Shown here piece after piece: positions 9,825 to 18,195 of a DNA stretch of 56,762 nucleotides. Position 1 is the stretch's first letter; every line of letters starts with the position of its first letter. Source of the DNA: Oscillospiraceae bacterium (GTDB taxonomy: Bacteria > Bacillota > Clostridia > Oscillospirales > Oscillospiraceae). The DNA is taken from the NCBI GenBank assembly GCA_902801295.1, contig CADCHN010000011.1, positions 1-56,762 on the forward strand, read 5' to 3'. A model generated the notes under the pieces. It was not told where the DNA came from, searched no databases, and was given only the letters and a program-made list of their open reading frames with translations. The translations under genes were made by a program, and so were the position numbers.

Positions 9825-10072
9825 TTCTTCTCGAGCGCTTTCTGAACGGCGTCGGCCACGTCGCCCAGGGTGGACAGCTTGCTCCACTGGCGCTGCGGGA
9901 TCTTGATGTCAAAAAGCGCCTCCAGCTTGCAGATGACCAGAATGAAGCCCATGGAGTCGATGGCCGTCTCGGTATTGACAACGGTGTCCTCTTCCATGGT
10001 CATGTCCCTCATGTCGGGGAAGCAGTCAAGGATCACGGTTCTGATTTTGTCGAGAATTTCCTGTCTGTTCAT
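9821..10072 (-). CDS. Orphan acyl carrier protein
   Basis: An 83-residue four-helix carrier protein. The phosphopantetheine attachment serine is Ser40, in a DSMGFI motif in place of the DSLD/E of the housekeeping AcpP. An acidic second-helix face follows it. The gene lies four bases after the AMP-ligase stop and overlaps the thioesterase start, so all three are almost certainly one transcript. No ketosynthase lies nearby. This points to a carrier that is loaded directly by the ligase rather than used for chain elongation. The attached acyl group is unknown. Confidence 0.9.
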   Translation of the reverse strand: MNRQEILDKIRTVILDCFPDMRDMTMEEDTVVNTETAIDSMGFILVICKLEALFDIKIPQRQWSKLSTLGDVADAVQKALEKK

Positions 10073-10076
10073 GCGC

Positions 10077-11423
10077 TTATCTCTCCATTTTCTGCTGGAG
10101 CTCCCAGCGTTTTATTTTTCCCGTCGCCGTGCGCGGCAGCGGTTCGTTGACAACAATGGCGCCGGCCAGCTGCTGGCCGCGCGGCAGCGCATCCATCACC
10201 GGGCGTAGGCGGCGCAGCAGCTCTTCCGCCTCGCCTTCGCCGCTGTAGACCAGCACAGGGCGGCTGTTGTGCAGCATGACGGCCAGCTCCGTGTGCCCCA
10301 GGGCCTGCATGATGCGCGCCTCATACTCGGGCAGATAGAGCTTGGTGCCGTCCGGCAGCACGAGCATGTCCTTTTTGCGGCCGGTGATGTGCAGCTTTCC
10401 TTCTTCGTCAAAACGGCCGAGGTCGCCGGTGTGGAGGACGCCGTCGATCAGCACCGCCGCCGTGTCCGCCGGGCGCTTGTAATAACCCTGCATGATGCAG
10501 GTCGGCGCATCAATCAGAATTTCGCCGTCCTCGGCCAGCGTGATCGTGTCGTCCGGGCAGATCTCCATCGCATAGGGATCGCCCTGCACGCTGATGGCGA
10601 CGCCGGAGCTTGTCTCGGTGAGCCCATAGCCGAAGCTGACGCGCAGGCCCATCGCGGCGGCCGCGCCCAGCAGCTGCGCCGGGCAGTCGCCCGCGCCGAC
10701 CAGCACCAGCTTCAGGCCCGGATTGGTGAGCCGCCGCTGCAGCAGAAAGCCCAGCAGCAGCGGGACGACGGATACCGCCGTCGGCTCGAAGAAGGCGCAG
10801 TCGTCGCCGTAATGGCGCGCTCCGCGCCCGAGCGCCACGGCAGCGCCGCAGCTCAAGCCCCAGAGGAGTCCGCACACGAAGCCGAACACATGTCCCAGCG
10901 GCAGCAGGCACAGGAGCGTGTCCTCCGGCTGCAGCGGAAGCCTGGCTCCGCCGTTATAGGCGCTGGCACAGAGGCTCTGCTCGGTCAGCACCACGGCCTT
11001 GGCCTGCTCGGTGGTACCGGAGGTGAAAAAGAGGATTTTTCCTTTGCCGTCCGTCACGCCCGCGGTCAGGGCAGGAGCCAGTTCCCCGCAGAGGTCCTCG
11101 TCGCCCCAGAGCGTGTCAATGTCGGTATAGACGATCAGACGGCGCAGCAGCTCCTCCGGCGCGTTCTCGTCCAGCATCACGAGCTGCAGCCCGGCCGCCG
11201 CCGCAGCGAAAATCTCCACCACGCAGTCGCGGCTGCCGTCGGCCAGCACGCCGAGGCAGGTTTTGCCGCCGGCGCGCAGCTCCTCGGCGCGCTCGCGGAC
11301 GCGGCAAAGAAGCTCGGCATAGCTCCAGCTTGTCTTTCCGCACTCGTCGAAGATCAGCGCGGGACCGTTTTTCTTCCGCTCTGCCCAGTATGAGAGCATT
11401 TCTTCAAAGCTCTGAAAGCGCAT
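10077..11423 (-). CDS. AMP-dependent acyl ligase (acyl-CoA/acyl-ACP synthetase)
   Basis: ANL-superfamily enzyme that activates a carboxylic acid with ATP and transfers it to a thiol. Visible motifs are the P-loop FFTSGTTEQAK, the FGYGLTETSS motif, the LHTGDLG hinge region and the C-terminal catalytic-lysine segment TATGKIKRWEL. At 448 residues it is shorter than typical acyl-CoA synthetases (500-600), closer to acyl-ACP ligases. The N-terminal domain is compact. A GGGAGG site precedes the ATG at 11423. Being the first gene of a ligase-ACP-thioesterase unit, its likely acceptor is the adjacent ACP. Confidence 0.88.
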   Translation of the reverse strand: MRFQSFEEMLSYWAERKKNGPALIFDECGKTSWSYAELLCRVRERAEELRAGGKTCLGVLADGSRDCVVEIFAAAAAGLQLVMLDENAPEELLRRLIVYTDIDTLWGDEDLCGELAPALTAGVTDGKGKILFFTSGTTEQAKAVVLTEQSLCASAYNGGARLPLQPEDTLLCLLPLGHVFGFVCGLLWGLSCGAAVALGRGARHYGDDCAFFEPTAVSVVPLLLGFLLQRRLTNPGLKLVLVGAGDCPAQLLGAAAAMGLRVSFGYGLTETSSGVAISVQGDPYAMEICPDDTITLAEDGEILIDAPTCIMQGYYKRPADTAAVLIDGVLHTGDLGRFDEEGKLHITGRKKDMLVLPDGTKLYLPEYEARIMQALGHTELAVMLHNSRPVLVYSGEGEAEELLRRLRPVMDALPRGQQLAGAIVVNEPLPRTATGKIKRWELQQKMER

Positions 11424-11455
11424 CCGACCGCCTCCCGACCCGTTTTGTTATGAAA

Positions 11456-11484
11456 AGTATACCATAGCCCGTTATTAATGAAAA
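11456..11484 (-). promoter_or_regulatory. Candidate promoter of the ligase-ACP-thioesterase operon
   Basis: On the minus strand TTTTCA (11479-11484) is followed after 17 bases by TATACT (11456-11461), about 33 bases before the ligase start. The minus 35 match is weak. Confidence 0.45.
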
Positions 11485-11535
11485 GAATTTTTTTGCACAC
11501 TGTAAAAAACTCGTGCATTTTATGCCAAGTTGCTA

Positions 11536-11541
11536 TATAAT
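11536..11541 (+). promoter_or_regulatory. Candidate minus-10 box of the flavoprotein operon
   Basis: A consensus TATAAT at 11536-11541 lies 56 bases before the ATG at 11598, within the AT-rich divergent spacer. The hexamer 17 bases upstream (GTGCAT) is a poor minus 35 match, so activator dependence is possible. GGAGG at 11585-11589 is the ribosome-binding site. Confidence 0.45.
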
Positions 11542-11597
11542 GCTTTTATCGACTCATATGGTCGCATTCTATTCAATTCTATGTTGGAGGTAAAGAC

Positions 11598-12936
11598 ATG
11601 GATAAAAACATCCGCATCTGCATTATCGGCGGCGGCCCTGCCGGTCTGTCTGCCGGTATGTATCTGGAGAAAAAAGGCTATGAGAACTACGTGATCTACG
11701 AGCGCAACGATCGCGTGGGCGGCAAGTGCTGGTCTCCGTACTACAACGGACGCCGTTACGAGATGGGCGCCATCATGGGCGTGCCCTCCTACTATGCGGT
11801 GGAAGACGTGGAAAAGTTCTGCGGCATCACCCACGACGGCCCGAAGCTCAACCGCAACTACAAGGACGGCAACGGCAACGTGATCGAGCCCTTTGCCCGT
11901 ACTCTCGGCAACATCATCAAGAACCCCTGGCTGCTGAAGATGCTATGACGTGAACGGCCACCGCGGCGTTGCCGAAGGCCGCTACGACGGCTATGCCGTC
12001 ACCCCGGGCCGTGAGAAGGTCGAGGGCGTCAACCCCAACCTGAAGGATCTGGCCATGCCTTTCAAAGACTTCTGCGAGCTCAACGGCGTTCCTCTCGTGC
12101 AGAAGATCTGGATCGGGCCCTTTACCTCCTTTGGCTACGGCTACTTTGACGAGATCCCCGCTGCCTACGTCCTGAAGTACCTCGACTACCAGACCTGCAT
12201 GAACTTCGTCAAGGTCAACCTCTGGACCTGGAAGAACGGCACCCAGTACATCTGGGAGCAGCTGAACGACCACATCAAGCACCCCGCCGTGCTCAACAGC
12301 ACCATCGAGAAGGTCGAGCGCCATGACGGCAAGGTCTTCGTCACCGTCAACGGCAAGGTCGAAGAGTTCGACAAGATCATCGTCACCGCTCCTCTGTATA
12401 TCCCCAACAAGCGTGCCGACGGCCAGAAGGGCATGGTCGAGTACTTCGACGCCCGCGAGGACGAGATCGCGCTCTTCTCCAAGATCGACTACGAGCGCTA
12501 CGACGTGCAGGCCTTCCTCACCAAGCCTGAGAATCACCCCGAGATCTCCTACTATGTATTTGACAACATGGTTCCCGAGAAGCTCGGCCGCCTGATGGTC
12601 TACTACCGCCGCTGGAAGGACGAGATCGACCAGGTCATCACCACCTACGCGCTGCGCAAGCACAAGAACTCGAAGGAGATCCCCTACGAGGAGTGCCGCC
12701 AGATGGTGCAGGACGACCTCAAGATCATGCACAACCCGGCCGAGAAGGTCATCAACGAGTGGTCCGTCTACTACTTCCCCCATGTCTTCTCCGAGGACTA
12801 TGCCGCCGGCTGGTACGACAAGGTCGAGGCCATGCAGGGCAAGTACGACACTTACTATGCCGGCGAGGTCATGAGCTTCGGCGACATGGACGAGACGGCC
12901 GAGTACTCCCGCGAGCTGGTTGAGCGCTTCTTCTAA
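11598..12936 (+). pseudogene. FAD-dependent oxidoreductase (amine-oxidase/desaturase-like), frameshifted
   Basis: Two adjacent frames together make one flavoprotein. The first (11598-11948) holds the FAD Rossmann motif IIGGGPAGLSAG and the ERNDRVGGK segment, and ends at a TGA. The second continues one frame over from about 11939 to 12936, entering as YDVNGHRGVAEGRYDGY and carrying the substrate-domain and C-terminal parts. The joined length of about 444 residues is short for the family (about 480-500), so a small deletion at the junction probably accompanies the shift. No clear slippery heptamer is visible. It is either a recent mutation, an assembly error or, less likely, programmed shifting. 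Codon use is the same on both sides, so the break is young. Confidence 0.75.
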
Positions 12937-12948
12937 GAACATAATCTG

Positions 12949-12981
12949 CGGAGGGCGGAGCGCTGCTCTGCCCTCCGTTTT
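12949..12981 (+). terminator. Terminator-like hairpin inside the flavoprotein operon
   Basis: Arms CGGAGGGC-G-GAGC and GCTC-T-GCCCTCCG pair through 13 positions (one G-T) around a GCT loop, followed by TTTT. It lies 13 bases after the stop of the first flavoprotein and six bases before the ribosome-binding site (AAAGGA) of the second, so it would terminate or attenuate between the two genes. Confidence 0.75.
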
Positions 12982-12997
12982 CTGAAAGGATGAGTCT

Positions 12998-14545
12998 ATG
13001 AGCTTTTACAAAGACCATTACGACGTCGTCATCATCGGCGGCGCGCTGGCCGGCATGTCCGCCTGCCTGCAGCTGCAGGCCTGGGGCGTCAAGGACATCC
13101 TGATCCTCGAAAAGCACAACATGCCCGGCGGCCTTGCCACCGACTTTGTGCGCAACGGCTTTGAGATCGAGGCGACGCTGCACGAGATGATGTCGATCGG
13201 CCAGCCCGGCAAGCGCCTGAAGGTCGGCAAATTCTTTGACGACATGGGCGTGCACATCGACTGGCTGCCCGTTCCCGAATGCTACCGCGTGGCCCTGCCC
13301 AATTCCGGCATCGACAAGGTGCTGCACCCGGACTATGACGACAGCTACACCACCGTCGCCAAGGAGATCAACGAGGTCTGCCCCGGCACCTACGACAAGG
13401 TGCATGAGCTGATGCTCCTCTGCCGCCGCGTCTACGACAGCATGAACGTCCTCTCCGTCACCCCGATGAGCAAGGTGCAGATGCTCCTCAAGCACCCCGA
13501 CTTCGTCAAGACCGTCGGCTACACCGCCACCGAGGTCATCAACACCTTCGGCCTGCCCAAGAAGGCCGTCGAGATGCTGACCCCCTACTGGATCTATGTC
13601 GGCAACCGCATGGACGACCTGCCCTTCACGATCTACGCCTTCCTGATGGCCGACTACTTCACCGGCTCCTACGTCTGCAAAGGCTTCAGCCACGAGATGA
13701 GCATGAAGCTGCAGGCCAAGTGCGAGGAAAACGGCGCGCAGTACGAATTCAACCAGGAAGTGGAAAAGATCCTCGTCAAGGACGGCAAGGTCTACGGCGT
13801 GCGTACCCGCCGCGGCGACGAGATCCACTGCGACTACGTCATCTCCGGCCCGTACCCCAACAAGGTCTACAGCCAGATGATCGAGCCGCTGAGCGAGGTG
13901 CCCGAGGGCGCCATCCGCATGATCAACAACCGCAAGCTCTCCGTCGTTCCCGTGTCGGTCATCATGCTGATTGAAGGCACGCCCGAGGAAAACGGCATCA
14001 CCGATTACTCCACCTTCTCCGGCACCACGATGGATACCAACAAGATCTGGGAGAACTACTCCAACATCACCGAGCCCTACAACTACATCACCACCATCTG
14101 CCTCAACTACGCCAACCCCACCCTGCCTGAGGGCTACACCCAGCTCTCGATCACGGCGCTGGTACCCTCCAAGCCCTTTGAGAGCGTCAAGGAGGAGGAG
14201 TACTACGACCTCAAGCGCCGCCTGGCCAGCGAAATGATCGACGAGTGCATCAAGATCACGAAGGTGGACTTCCGTCCCCGCATCACCGAGATCGAGGTCA
14301 CGACGCCGATGACCGTGTCCCACTACGTCGGCGCATGGAAGGGCAACATCTACGGCTACCTCCACTCCATGGAGGACCATGCGGTGGCAAGACTGCAGAT
14401 GAAGGAAAAGGATCACTTCATCGAGGGTTTGGAGTTTGCCGGTGCGCACGGCATGTCCGGCGACGGCATGGGCCCCCAGATCACCAACGGCCGCGCCGCT
14501 GCCAAGGGCGTGAAAGAAGACATGGAAAAGAAAGGGAGGCTGTAA
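12998..14545 (+). CDS. FAD-dependent oxidoreductase, phytoene-desaturase-like
   Basis: A 515-residue flavoprotein of the phytoene desaturase/amine oxidase superfamily. The N-terminal dinucleotide motif is VIIGGALAGMSA: the second glycine of GxGxxG is replaced by alanine. It is followed by ILEKHNMPGGLATDF, the conserved P-GG segment. The C-terminal FAD motif is GLEFAGAHGMSGDGMGPQITNGRAAA, seen at about residues 470-495. Substrate unknown: the family includes carotenoid desaturases, isomerases and poorly characterised reductases in anaerobes. It lies three bases before the ferredoxin reductase gene, which probably supplies or withdraws its electrons. No carotenoid genes lie nearby. Confidence 0.85.
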   Translation: MSFYKDHYDVVIIGGALAGMSACLQLQAWGVKDILILEKHNMPGGLATDFVRNGFEIEATLHEMMSIGQPGKRLKVGKFFDDMGVHIDWLPVPECYRVALPNSGIDKVLHPDYDDSYTTVAKEINEVCPGTYDKVHELMLLCRRVYDSMNVLSVTPMSKVQMLLKHPDFVKTVGYTATEVINTFGLPKKAVEMLTPYWIYVGNRMDDLPFTIYAFLMADYFTGSYVCKGFSHEMSMKLQAKCEENGAQYEFNQEVEKILVKDGKVYGVRTRRGDEIHCDYVISGPYPNKVYSQMIEPLSEVPEGAIRMINNRKLSVVPVSVIMLIEGTPEENGITDYSTFSGTTMDTNKIWENYSNITEPYNYITTICLNYANPTLPEGYTQLSITALVPSKPFESVKEEEYYDLKRRLASEMIDECIKITKVDFRPRITEIEVTTPMTVSHYVGAWKGNIYGYLHSMEDHAVARLQMKEKDHFIEGLEFAGAHGMSGDGMGPQITNGRAAAKGVKEDMEKKGRL

Positions 14546-14548
14546 GCT

Positions 14549-15739
14549 ATGAGCATCAAAGTCAAAGGATTTCTGAAAGACGTCGGCGGTGCCTCCCGCG
14601 TGACCAAGCTGAGAGAAGAGAACTTCGCCAAGGGCTCTCCGATCCCCGATCCCCACGATCCCATCCGTGAGCTGGCCGACAAGCTGCACCCGGCCTCCAT
14701 GCAGGTGCGCTGCACCGATATCCGCGAGGCCTCCCCCAGCGCCCGCACCTTCCGCTTCGAATCCGTGGACGGACACATCCCCGTGTTCCAGTGCGGCCAG
14801 TACGTGAACTTCCGCCTGCAGATCGGCGACAGCCAGCTCTCCCGCCCCTACACCATCTGCTCGGCTCCCTTTGAGGCACGCACGGACAAGCCCTTCTTCG
14901 AGGTGACGATCCGCCGCAACGTGCCCTACCTCGTGCCGGACTACTTCTTTGAAAACGTCCACGTCGGCGACGTGCTGGAAGCCAACCTCCCCTTCGGCAC
15001 CTTCTACTGGGAGCCGCTGCGCGACAGCAAGACCATCGTCGCCCTGGCCGGCGGCTCGGGCATCACGCCCTTCCACGGCATGGCCAAGGAGATCGCCTAC
15101 GGCAAGATGAAGGGCGTCAAGCTCACCATCCTCTACGGCTCCGTGAAGGCCAACGACATCGTCCTGAAGAAGGAACTGGACGAGATCGAGGCCGCCTGCC
15201 CCGACGTCAAGGTCGTGCACGTTCTGTCCGACGAGCCCGACTGGCCCGGTGAAAAGGGCTTCATCACCCGCGAGCTCATCGAGAAATACTCCGAGGGCGA
15301 CGTGACCTACATGTTCTGCGGCCCGCTGCCGATGTTCCGCTTTGTGAAGAAGGCGCTCGACGAGATGGGCGTGACCTGCCGCCGCTTCCGCCACGACGTG
15401 GTCAACAATCCCGCCGACATCTCCACCGTGCCCGGTTACCCGAAGGGCACCGAGACCAAGACCTTCCACATCACGGTCGTGCGCGGCATTCAGGAGGACG
15501 TGATCGAGGCCCGCGCCAGCGAGCCCGTGGCCGTTGCGCTTGAGCGCGCCGGCATCAAGATCAACACCCACTGCCGCAACGGCGAGTGCGGCTTCTGCCG
15601 CAGCCACCTGCTGTCGGGTGAGATCTTTGTCTCTCCCGTGGGCGACGGCCGCCGCCGCATGGACAAGGAGATGGGCTGGTTCCACGCCTGCTCCTCCTGG
15701 CCCCTCAGCGATCTGAAGATCAAGATCCCCATCATGTAA
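14549..15739 (+). CDS. FAD/NAD(P) oxidoreductase with C-terminal 2Fe-2S ferredoxin domain
   Basis: A 396-residue electron-transfer protein. After an N-terminal extension of about 50 residues comes a ferredoxin-NADP reductase module, with SRPYTICSAP for FAD and AGGSGITPF for the nicotinamide nucleotide. A plant-type ferredoxin domain follows, with C342-x4-C347-x2-C350 and C381 as cluster ligands. Reductase first and ferredoxin last is the order found in oxygenase reductases such as the vanillate demethylase type, but no oxygenase is present. It is translationally close to the preceding flavoprotein, so it is the likely redox partner linking NAD(P)H to that enzyme pair. Confidence 0.9.
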   Translation: MSIKVKGFLKDVGGASRVTKLREENFAKGSPIPDPHDPIRELADKLHPASMQVRCTDIREASPSARTFRFESVDGHIPVFQCGQYVNFRLQIGDSQLSRPYTICSAPFEARTDKPFFEVTIRRNVPYLVPDYFFENVHVGDVLEANLPFGTFYWEPLRDSKTIVALAGGSGITPFHGMAKEIAYGKMKGVKLTILYGSVKANDIVLKKELDEIEAACPDVKVVHVLSDEPDWPGEKGFITRELIEKYSEGDVTYMFCGPLPMFRFVKKALDEMGVTCRRFRHDVVNNPADISTVPGYPKGTETKTFHITVVRGIQEDVIEARASEPVAVALERAGIKINTHCRNGECGFCRSHLLSGEIFVSPVGDGRRRMDKEMGWFHACSSWPLSDLKIKIPIM

Positions 15740-15752
15740 GATCAAGGCAAGC

Positions 15753-15790
15753 GAAGAAGCCCTCCGGTCGAAAGATCGGAGGGCTTCTTC
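15753..15790 (+). terminator. Terminator of the flavoprotein operon
   Basis: Perfect 14-bp arms beginning GAAGAAGCCCTCCG, with a 10-base loop, 13 bases after the ferredoxin reductase stop. The 3' arm ends CTTCTTC; the T-run after it is poor. Confidence 0.8.
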
Positions 15791-15827
15791 TGCGCGCAAA
15801 ATTCGGTCCCTGGCGGCGAGGAAACGC

Positions 15828-15855
15828 TTGACCGGCGCGCGGCGTCGAGTATAAT
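15828..15855 (+). promoter_or_regulatory. Promoter of the MMPL-GLUG operon
   Basis: TTGACC (15828-15833), 16-base spacer, TATAAT (15850-15855). Transcription would begin near 15862, which supports the ATG at 15898 with AGGAG at 15884-15888. Confidence 0.75.
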
Positions 15856-15897
15856 AAAATAGAGATGATATTTGACGAAAAACGAGGAGTTGCTCCC

Positions 15898-18195
15898 ATG
15901 CAGACACAGCACAAAAGCAGAGATGAAATCATGCACGGCATCGCGGCGCTGATCGTTCGGTACCGCTTTGTCATCATGCTGCTTTTTATTGTCGCCGCGG
16001 TATACAGCGGCCTGTCGATCGGCCGGGTGAAGCTCAGCTCCGAGCTGACCGCCTTCCTCCCGGAGCAGACCGAGACCCGCCGCGGCCTGCACATCATGGA
16101 GGACTCCTTCATCACCTACGCCACGGAGGACGTGATGGTCGCCAACGTCACGCTCGACAAGGCGCAGGAGCTGGCCGACGCGATCGCGGACTTTGACATG
16201 GTCAGCGGCGTATCCTTTGACTCCACGCCCGCCCATTACGCCAGCGCCTCGGCGCGTCTGAGCGTCTCTTTCCGCGGTACCGAGGACGATCCGCAGGTGC
16301 TGGCCGAGCAGGAACACATCCGCGAGTTTCTTGAGCCGTACGACACCTATATCTACGCCGTCACCTGGCAGGCGTATTTCGCGCAGCTGGCGAGAGAGAT
16401 GGTCAGCGTCGTGCTGATCGCGGTGCTTGTCATCATCGCGATTTTGCTCTTCACCTCGCGCAGCTATTTCGAGGTCGTCATTTTCTTCCTCGTGTTTCTG
16501 TTCGCCGCCGTGCTGAACATGGGCACCAACTTCTGGCTGGGTGAAATTTCCACGATCACCAATTCCATCGCCGTCATTCTCCAGCTCGCGCTGGCGATCG
16601 ACTACGCCATTATTTTCAGCCACCGCTATCAGGACGAAGCCCTCGAGCACACGAGCGCGAAGGAGGCGCTGATCGAGGCGCTGGCCAAGTCGATCCTGGA
16701 GATCTCCTCCTCGAGTCTCACCACTATTTCCGGTTTGCTCGCGCTGATGCTGATGCAGTTCCGGCTGGGCTATGACCTGGGCATGGTACTGGCCAAGGGC
16801 ATCGTCTGCAGTCTGCTGACGGTGTTTCTGCTGATGCCGGGGTTGATCCTGCTCTTCCCGAAGGCCATCCGCCGCACCGCGCACAAAACGCTCATCCCGG
16901 ATATCCGCCCCTGGGGCCGTTTTCTCACCCGTTCGGGCTACTGCTTTGTCTGGCTCTTCCTGCTGCTGATCCCGGCGGCCGTCTGGTGCTCGAGCCACAC
17001 GCAGTATGCCTTCAGCGACAGCTCGGTCACAGAGCTCGTCTACTCCGAGAGCCGCGAGGCCATGCATCGCATCTCCGACACCTTTGCCGACTCCACGCCG
17101 ATCGCGCTGATCGTGCCGGCGGAGGATTTTGACAAGGAAAAGGCCGTCATCCGGGAGGTGGAGGCGCTGCCGGAGATCCGCTCCGCGATCGGTCTGGCCA
17201 ACATCGACATCGACGGCAGCCACACGCTGACCGACCGCTATACCCCGCGCATGCTGGCGGAGCTGCTGAACATCGGCCCCGAGGAGGCGACGCTGCTCTA
17301 CCAGGCCTACGGGATCCGGCACGAGGAGTACCAGGCCATTTTCGGCAGTGCCGAGACCTACGAGGTGCCGCTGGTGGATATGATCCTCTTCCTCTTTGAT
17401 CTGACAGACCGCGGCGTTGTGAGTCTCGACGCCGAGACGCAGGATCGCCTTGACGAGCTGCGGGATTCGCTCACCATCGGGCTCGATCAGCTGCGCGGCG
17501 AGGACTGGAACCGCATGCTTTTCACCGCCTCCGTGCCCGTGGAGGGCGAGGAGAGCATCGCACTCGTCGAGAAGATCCGCGATATCGCCGAGAAACAGTA
17601 TGGCGAGGGCGCGGTGCTCGTGGTCGGCGACATCACCAGCGCCCGCGACCTGCGCGAATCCTATACGGGCGACTCCCGGCTCATCAGTCTGCTCACGATC
17701 GCCTTTGTCTATGTGATTTTGCTCTTTACCTTCCGTTCCGTGATCGGCTCTGCGCTGCTGGTATTCGTCATTCAGGGCAGCATCTGGATCAATTTCTCCT
17801 TCCCCTTCCTTCACGGAGACGTGCCGTCCTTCGTCACGAGCATGATCGTCTCCGCCATCCAGATGGGCGCGACGATCGACTACGCCATCGTGCTGATGAA
17901 CCGCTATCTGGTGCTGCGCGAGGCGCTTCCGAAAAAGGAGGCCGTGGCCGAGGCGGTCAATCAGGCCTTCCCGACCGTGCTGACCTCCGGCTCGATCATG
18001 ACCATCGCGGGACTGCTGATCGCCTACCGCGTCAGCGACATCTACGTGGGGCACATCGGCCTTGCCGTGGGCCGCGGCGCCTTCTGCTCCGTGATCCTCG
18101 TGCTCACGGCGCTGCCGCAGCTGCTCGTCCTCTTCGACGGGCTGATCCGAAAAACAACGCTGCACATCGACCTGTCGGGAGGTGAGGACGCATGA
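15898..18195 (+). CDS. MMPL/RND-family transporter
   Basis: Membrane exporter of the RND superfamily, about 765 residues. It has two repeats, each with one helix, a large extracytoplasmic domain and a block of five helices. The first block starts about residue 165 (LIAVLVIIAILLF) and the second about residue 605 (LLTIAFVYVILLFTF). The conserved membrane aspartates of the proton relay appear in LALAIDYAIIFSHR and MGATIDYAIVLMNR. The start is ATG at 15898, downstream of a good promoter. It overlaps the following GLUG-repeat surface protein by four bases. Actinobacterial relatives export lipids; in Clostridia the substrate is usually unknown. The tight pairing suggests the surface protein is its cargo receptor or periplasmic partner. 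Confidence 0.92.
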   Translation: MQTQHKSRDEIMHGIAALIVRYRFVIMLLFIVAAVYSGLSIGRVKLSSELTAFLPEQTETRRGLHIMEDSFITYATEDVMVANVTLDKAQELADAIADFDMVSGVSFDSTPAHYASASARLSVSFRGTEDDPQVLAEQEHIREFLEPYDTYIYAVTWQAYFAQLAREMVSVVLIAVLVIIAILLFTSRSYFEVVIFFLVFLFAAVLNMGTNFWLGEISTITNSIAVILQLALAIDYAIIFSHRYQDEALEHTSAKEALIEALAKSILEISSSSLTTISGLLALMLMQFRLGYDLGMVLAKGIVCSLLTVFLLMPGLILLFPKAIRRTAHKTLIPDIRPWGRFLTRSGYCFVWLFLLLIPAAVWCSSHTQYAFSDSSVTELVYSESREAMHRISDTFADSTPIALIVPAEDFDKEKAVIREVEALPEIRSAIGLANIDIDGSHTLTDRYTPRMLAELLNIGPEEATLLYQAYGIRHEEYQAIFGSAETYEVPLVDMILFLFDLTDRGVVSLDAETQDRLDELRDSLTIGLDQLRGEDWNRMLFTASVPVEGEESIALVEKIRDIAEKQYGEGAVLVVGDITSARDLRESYTGDSRLISLLTIAFVYVILLFTFRSVIGSALLVFVIQGSIWINFSFPFLHGDVPSFVTSMIVSAIQMGATIDYAIVLMNRYLVLREALPKKEAVAEAVNQAFPTVLTSGSIMTIAGLLIAYRVSDIYVGHIGLAVGRGAFCSVILVLTALPQLLVLFDGLIRKTTLHIDLSGGEDA

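Noticed and set aside
11930..11965. Programmed ribosomal frameshift
   Set aside because: No slippery heptamer or downstream pseudoknot is evident, and the joined protein is shorter than relatives, which favours mutation or assembly error.
12869..15907. A 1012-codon open frame on the minus strand opposite the flavoprotein operon
   Set aside because: It is an antisense shadow of GC-rich coding sequence: His/Asp/Val/Gly-rich and low in complexity, with no motif or ribosome-binding site; the plus-strand genes have clear families.
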